In this document: positions 6,332-9,969 of the stretch, in pieces | Layout: each line of letters begins with the position of its first letter | How positions within the stretch are numbered: position 1 is the stretch's first letter | Assembly (NCBI GenBank): GCA_902494465.1 | Contig: CABUTH010000059.1 | Span: 1-9,969 of the forward strand | Length of the DNA: 9,969 bases | Direction of reading: 5' to 3' | Source: an uncultured Collinsella sp. | GTDB lineage: Bacteria > Actinomycetota > Coriobacteriia > Coriobacteriales > Coriobacteriaceae | Notes under the pieces: model-generated | What the model was told of the DNA's origin: nothing | What the model saw: only the letters and a program-made list of their open reading frames with translations | Databases searched by the model: none | Translations under genes and position numbers: made by a program

Positions 6332-7282
6332 TTAGCAGGAGAAGTCGACGCTGTCGATGATGTCCTTGAGGGCCTTGGCGGAGGCGGTAAGCTCATGCTG
6401 CTCGTCATCGTTCAGCGGCACGGGGACGCGGCAGACAACGCCGTCACGGCCAACGACCGTCGGCATGGAGATGGCAAGATCGGACAGGCCGTACTCGCCC
6501 ACCATAAGCGAGGAGACAGGCAGAACGGTCTGCTCATCGCGCATGACGGCAGTGCAGATGCGCTTGACGGCCATGGCGACGCCGTAGTAGGTGGCGTGCT
6601 TCTTCTCGATGATGGTGTAGGCGGAGTTCTTGACGTCCTCGGCGATGCGCTTCTCGGCAGCCTCATGCTCCAGATGACCGTGAAGCTCGCAGAAGGTGTT
6701 CAGCGGAACGCCGGCAACCTGGGCGCTGGACCAAGCGACAAACTCGGAGTCGCCGTGCTCGCCCATGACATAGGCCTGGACATCGCGCGGGTCAACCTCG
6801 ACGTGGGCACCAAGCATCTGCTGCAGACGGCCAGTGTCGAGCACGGTGCCGGAGCCGATGACATGGCCCTCGGGCAGGCCGGACATCTTAATGGCAGCAT
6901 AGGTCAGAACATCAACCGGGTTGGAGACGATGAGCAGAATGCCGTCGAAGCCGGACTTCTTAATCTCGGGGATAATGGACTTAAAGATGTTGACGTTCTT
7001 GTTGACCAGGTCCAGGCGGGTCTCACCGGGCTTCTGGGCAGCACCGGCGGTGACGACGATCATGGCGGCGTCGGCGACATCGGAATAATCGCCGGCGTAG
7101 ATCTTCATCGGCTCGGCAAACGTCATGCCGTGCGCGATATCCTGGGCCTCAGCCTCGGCGCGGGTCTTGTCCACGTCGATGAGGACCATCTCGGAGAACA
7201 GACCACTCTGCATCAGCGCGAACGCCGAAGACGACCCAACGAAGCCACAGCCGACAATAGCGACCTTCTTCTCGTTAACCAT
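6332..7282 (-). CDS. ldh: L-lactate dehydrogenase
   Basis: Reduces pyruvate to L-lactate while regenerating NAD+, the terminal step of lactate fermentation in the cytoplasm. The 316-residue length is typical. Motifs in order: the nucleotide-binding GCGFVG (11-16), Asp36 in VLIDVDK (indicating NAD rather than NADP), GAAQKPGETR with Gln83 and Arg89, IVSNPVDV (118-125), Asp149 and Arg152 in GTVLDTGRLQ, and GEHGDSE with proton-relay His176. Gln83 corresponds to the lactate-type residue that is Arg in malate dehydrogenase, which supports LDH over MDH. The start at 7282 is chosen because VNEKKVAIVGCG begins the fold and GGGAG lies six bases upstream; an in-frame ATG at 7360 would add 26 residues unlike the family. 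The 201-bp leader holds a hairpin and AT-rich repeats, so it likely has its own promoter. Confidence 0.95.
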   Translation of the reverse strand: MVNEKKVAIVGCGFVGSSSAFALMQSGLFSEMVLIDVDKTRAEAEAQDIAHGMTFAEPMKIYAGDYSDVADAAMIVVTAGAAQKPGETRLDLVNKNVNIFKSIIPEIKKSGFDGILLIVSNPVDVLTYAAIKMSGLPEGHVIGSGTVLDTGRLQQMLGAHVEVDPRDVQAYVMGEHGDSEFVAWSSAQVAGVPLNTFCELHGHLEHEAAEKRIAEDVKNSAYTIIEKKHATYYGVAMAVKRICTAVMRDEQTVLPVSSLMVGEYGLSDLAISMPTVVGRDGVVCRVPVPLNDDEQHELTASAKALKDIIDSVDFSC

Positions 7283-7483
7283 TAGAAACTCCCATCTCTC
7301 TCCACAAGCAAGCCGCCCGAGAACGACCCGAGCGGCTTGCCGTAATCCCAATACATCCAATCGGGACTTTGATTATGCTCCTATTCGCAGCCAAAAATCG
7401 ACCGTTTACCGAAATTGTTTGCAGAAATCGTAAAATAACTGCACGAAATCGGTTTCGAGCTATTGACGAGCTGAAATACCTTT
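7283..7483 (-). promoter_or_regulatory. AT-rich leader/promoter region of ldh
   Basis: This 201-bp gap separates ldh from the aminotransferase stop and is distinctly more AT-rich than its surroundings (about 7360-7490). It contains AAATCG repeats ending near 7400, 7430 and 7451, a small CGAAA-TCGG-TTTCG palindrome (7444-7457), and a hairpin (7308-7340) just before the ldh ribosome-binding site. CATAAT near 7372-7377 (- strand) could be a -10 box, but no convincing -35 pairs with it. No Rex-type operator is obvious. Confidence 0.45.
7308..7340 (-). repeat. 9-bp hairpin in the ldh 5' leader
   Basis: GCAAGCCGC (7308-7316) pairs perfectly with GCGGCTTGC (7332-7340) around a 15-nt loop. No T-run follows on the - strand, so it looks like a leader RNA stem rather than a terminator. 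It sits about 15 bases upstream of the ldh Shine-Dalgarno. Confidence 0.5.
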
Positions 7484-8647
7484 CTAATACAGGCCCGCCT
7501 CGCGAATGGCCTCGACAGCCAAAGCAATCTGGTCGGGCGGCAAGACCAGCGCCATGCGCACGTGCCCCTCGCCCGAAGGACCAAAGCTCGCACCCGGCGT
7601 CACCACAACGCCGGCCTTCTCCATGAGCTCCTCGCAAAACGCCATGGAATCGGTGCGACCACCGGGAAGCTTGGCCCACACAAACATGGAGCCATGCGCG
7701 TTGGGACGCTCCCAGCCCAGGCCCTCAAGACCGTCGCACAGGGCATCGCGGCGCTCCTGGTACTTCAGACGCTGCGCCTCGACCTCATCGCGCGGACCGT
7801 TCAGGCAGGCGATAGCAGCCTTCTGGATCGGGAAGAACATGCCAAAGTCGATCTGGCCGCGCAGCTTGGCAAAGGCAGAGACCACGTCCTCGCGGCCGAC
7901 CAAAAAGCCGATACGCGCACCGGTGACGTTAAACGACTTGGAAAGCGAGAAGAACTCCACGCCCACCTCAAGCGCACCGGGATACTGCAAGAAGCTGCCG
8001 CCCGGCTCGCCGTCGAACACGATGTCGGAGTACGCGTTGTCATGGACGATGAGCAGGTCGTGCTCGCGGGCGAAAGCGATGATCTCCTCGTAGACCTCGG
8101 GCGTGCCCACCGAGCCGACCGGGTATGCGGGCAGCGACACGATCAAATACTAGGCACGATCGGCCACCTCGGGATCGATACCCGCCACATAGGGCAGGTA
8201 ATTATGCTCGGCGACCAACGGGTAGTACTCGAGCTTGGCGTCGGCGATCTTGGCGCCCGCCTCAAAGACCGGGTAGCACGGATCGGGAACCAAAATGGTG
8301 TCACCCGGATCGAGCAGGGCCAGGCCCAAATGGCCCACGCCCTCCTGCGTGCCGTTGCACGACTGCACCATAGACGGCGTAATGCCGGAGACACCAAAGC
8401 GACGCTCATAGTAATCGCACACGGCTTGCTTGAGTTCGGGCAGATCGCGCAGGGCATATTTCCACATCTCGGGGTCCTGGGCGGCCTGGGTCAGCGCCTC
8501 GACCACATGGTCGTACGGCTTAAAGTCGGGCGTGCCCACGCTCATGTTGTAAATGGTCTTGCCCTGAGCCTTCAGCGCGAGAAGCTTGTTGTTGAGCGAG
8601 GCGAAGACCTCCGCGCCAAAGCGGTCGAGACGCTGCGATGCCTGCAT
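7484..8647 (-). pseudogene. Class I/II aminotransferase (LL-DAP/N-acetyl-DAP aminotransferase-like) interrupted by an in-frame TAG
   Basis: A PLP-dependent fold-I aminotransferase of 387 codons split by one amber codon. It resembles LL-diaminopimelate aminotransferase-like proteins, so DAP synthesis is a plausible role, though other amino donors cannot be excluded. Start ATG 8645-8647 has AAAGGAGG four bases upstream. Codons 1-165 give VGTPDFKPYDHVVEAL, NGTQEGVGHLGLALL and PDPCYPVFEAG. Codon 166 (8150-8152) is TAG; the frame then continues unchanged to the normal end, with HDNAYSD (Asp203, Tyr206), SLSKSFNVTGARIGF (PLP Lys237) and GEGHVRM (substrate Arg364). Homologues usually have Lys at the stop position, one A-to-T change away. 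The expected Asn of the NP-x-G motif is Tyr175. If the TAG is real and not read through, the protein lacks its catalytic half and is inactive. A restart at TTG 8146 could only give a C-terminal fragment. Confidence 0.85.
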
Positions 8648-8651
8648 GGTG

Positions 8652-8659
8652 CCTCCTTT
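8652..8659 (-). promoter_or_regulatory. Shine-Dalgarno of the aminotransferase
   Basis: AAAGGAGG four bases before the ATG at 8647. It decides the start against an in-frame upstream ATG at 8710, whose extra 21 residues would be read through the terminator-like hairpin. Confidence 0.75.
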
Positions 8660-8666
8660 CGATATG

Positions 8667-8697
8667 AAAAACGCGGCGCTCCGACAAGAGCGCCGCG
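8667..8697 (-). terminator. Intrinsic terminator-like hairpin between nadE and the aminotransferase
   Basis: A 10-bp perfect stem (8672-8681 with 8688-8697) around a 6-nt loop, followed on the - strand by TTTTT (8667-8671). It would end nadE transcription about 70-100 bases after the nadE stop. It ends only about 20 bases before the aminotransferase ATG, leaving no room for a promoter between, so it could also act as an attenuator in the aminotransferase leader. Confidence 0.75.
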
Positions 8698-8723
8698 CGA
8701 TACGGGCCATCAGATTGCAAAAG

Positions 8724-8736
8724 TGTAACGCTTACA
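8724..8736. promoter_or_regulatory. 13-bp palindrome, candidate operator
   Basis: TGTAA-CGC-TTACA, perfect arms around a 3-bp centre, in the nadE-aminotransferase gap. It recalls LacI/CcpA-type operators but has an odd-length centre, so the regulator is unknown. It overlaps TACACT (8722-8727, - strand), a possible -10 box; I see no well-spaced -35. Confidence 0.35.
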
Positions 8737-8765
8737 AACCCCGCATTGGTTCAATTTAGCCAACC

Positions 8766-9969
8766 TTAGTCAATTGCATTGAGCGCGTCGATCTGGGCGA
8801 GCCACAGGCGCGAGCTGGCGTCACTCGGCATGCGCCAATCGCCGCGCGGGCTGAGCGTGACCGAGCCCACCTTGGGGCCATCGGGCAGGCAGCTGCGCTT
8901 AAACTGCTGGGCAAAGAAGCGACGGTAGAACGTGCGTAGCCACGTGTGAATGGTCTTGACGTCGTAGACGCCCTCGAAGCTCTTGAGCGCCATGCGGTAG
9001 ATCTTGCCCGGCTCAAAGCCAAAACGCAGCAGGTAGTAGAGGAAGTAATCGTGCAGCTCGTACGGGCCCACCAAATCCTCGGTCTTCTGCGCAATCTCGC
9101 CGTCGCCCGTGGGCGGCAGAAGCTCGGGGGACACCGGCGTATCGAGGATATCGAGCAAGACCTCGGCAATACGCCCGCCAAAGACATCAGCCGCATAGCG
9201 CACCAGATGGCGCACAAGCGTCTTGGGCACGCTCGCGTTGACGGCGTACATGCTCATGTGGTCGCCGTTATAGGTAGCCCAGCCGAGCGCCAGCTCCGAC
9301 AGGTCGCCCGTGCCGATGACAAAACCGCCGGCCTGGTTGGCCAGATCCATCAGGATCTGTGTACGCTCGCGAGCCTGGCTGTTCTCGTAGGTCACGTCCT
9401 GCACAGCAGGGTCATGCTCGATATCCTTAAAGTGCTGCTCCACGGCCGCGTGAATCGAAACCTCGCGGAAGCCCACACCCAGGTCGCGGGCAAGCGACTC
9501 GGCATTCGACTTGGTGCGATGCGTCGTGCCAAAGCCGGGCATGGACACGGCAGTGATGCCCGTGCGCGGCAGCCCCAGTGCATCGAAGGCACGCACGGTC
9601 ACAAGCAGCGCCAACGTGGAATCCAGACCGCCCGAAAGACCGATGACTGCAGCCTTGGTACCCGTATGGGCAAGGCGGGTCTTGAGGCCGGCAGTCTGCA
9701 GGTCGAGGATGGTCTCGCAACGCTCGGCCAGGTCACCATGGTCGGCCGGAACAAAGGGCGCGCGCGGGAAAACGCGGTCGATGTCGCAGGCGTTGCGCAG
9801 GACGGGAGCCTCGGAGAGCGTGCCCTCAAAAGAGAACTCAACGGTCGTGGCCTCCGGAGCATCGTCGGCACGCGTCCACGTCGTCGAGCGACGGCGTTCA
9901 GCAACCAGGCGGTCAAGGTCAACGTCGGCGATGGCCATATCGCAGGTAAGGAGCTTCGTGGCGGCGAGC
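8766..9969 (-). CDS. nadE: Glutamine-dependent NAD+ synthetase, synthetase domain (5' partial)
   Basis: Amidates nicotinic acid adenine dinucleotide to NAD+ using ATP and glutamine-derived ammonia; last step of NAD synthesis. The window holds about 400 codons covering the end of the N-terminal glutaminase domain ([17 protein letters not shown]) and the whole synthetase domain. The ATP-pyrophosphatase loop GLSGGLDST is followed by [55 protein letters not shown] and [18 protein letters not shown], ending in [24 protein letters not shown]. The frame is open to the window edge. The ATG at 9938 is internal, because the long-form family has a further nitrilase-like domain of roughly 250 residues upstream. 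The stop is TAA at 8766-8768, and a hairpin terminator follows. Motifs are intact and no defects are visible. Confidence 0.93.
   Translation of the reverse strand, partial: LAATKLLTCDMAIADVDLDRLVAERRRSTTWTRADDAPEATTVEFSFEGTLSEAPVLRNACDIDRVFPRAPFVPADHGDLAERCETILDLQTAGLKTRLAHTGTKAAVIGLSGGLDSTLALLVTVRAFDALGLPRTGITAVSMPGFGTTHRTKSNAESLARDLGVGFREVSIHAAVEQHFKDIEHDPAVQDVTYENSQARERTQILMDLANQAGGFVIGTGDLSELALGWATYNGDHMSMYAVNASVPKTLVRHLVRYAADVFGGRIAEVLLDILDTPVSPELLPPTGDGEIAQKTEDLVGPYELHDYFLYYLLRFGFEPGKIYRMALKSFEGVYDVKTIHTWLRTFYRRFFAQQFKRSCLPDGPKVGSVTLSPRGDWRMPSDASSRLWLAQIDALNAID

Noticed and set aside
6242..7285. 347-codon open frame on the + strand
   Set aside because: Exact antisense of ldh, including its terminator, with repetitive Asp/Gly/Val-rich sequence.
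7460..7483. Terminator after the aminotransferase
   Set aside because: Only a 4-bp AGCT pairing with no T-run; not enough for an intrinsic terminator.
8150..8152. TAG as pyrrolysine or programmed readthrough
   Set aside because: No pyl genes or downstream insertion element are visible, the site is a usual Lys position in a metabolic enzyme, and a point mutation or error explains it more simply.
7562..8728. 388-codon open frame on the + strand
   Set aside because: Antisense of the aminotransferase. It is long and uninterrupted, but has no domain and spans the hairpin upstream of the aminotransferase.
8749..8754. TTGAAC (- strand) as a -35 box for the aminotransferase
   Set aside because: Spacing to the TACACT -10 candidate is 21 bp, too long for a normal promoter.

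Overview
The window is GC-rich, densely coded bacterial DNA. The gene set (LysA of the HAFLASNT type, DapA, DapB, DapH, an NA37-family nucleoid protein, a DUF2974 hydrolase, L-lactate dehydrogenase, a DapL/PatA-like aminotransferase and long-form NAD synthetase) suggests a fermentative gut actinobacterium of the Coriobacteriia, with Collinsella as a good guess. That assignment is inference from protein style and base composition; there is no rRNA or marker gene to fix it.

Bases 1-3694 (+ strand) are a lysine/meso-diaminopimelate operon: lysA (5' end outside the window) running without a stop codon into dapA, then dapB (TTG start overlapping the dapA end by 8 nt) and dapH. DapA and DapB convert aspartate semialdehyde and pyruvate to tetrahydrodipicolinate. 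DapH opens the N-acetyl branch, and LysA decarboxylates meso-DAP to lysine. The operon ends in a gene-free stretch (3695-3940) with a small hairpin, a nested inverted-repeat element and a strong bidirectional terminator.

Bases 3941-9969 are all on the - strand. Read in their own direction (right to left) they are: nadE (5' end outside the window), a terminator-like hairpin, a class I/II aminotransferase interrupted by one in-frame TAG, an AT-rich leader, ldh with its terminator, a DUF2974 alpha/beta-hydrolase gene bracketed by two direct copies of a 33-bp repeat, and an NA37/YejK-type nucleoid-associated protein gene. The aminotransferase resembles LL-DAP/N-acetyl-DAP aminotransferases, so it may belong functionally with the dap operon although it lies about 3.8 kb away on the other strand.

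The points most worth checking are the stop-less LysA-DapA junction with its retained internal ribosome-binding site; the amber codon in the aminotransferase together with loss of the expected PLP-contacting Asn nine codons later; the repeat-bracketed DUF2974 gene; and the nested hairpin element after dapH. I found no CRISPR array, tRNA, rRNA, transposase or phage gene, and no clear new multi-gene system.
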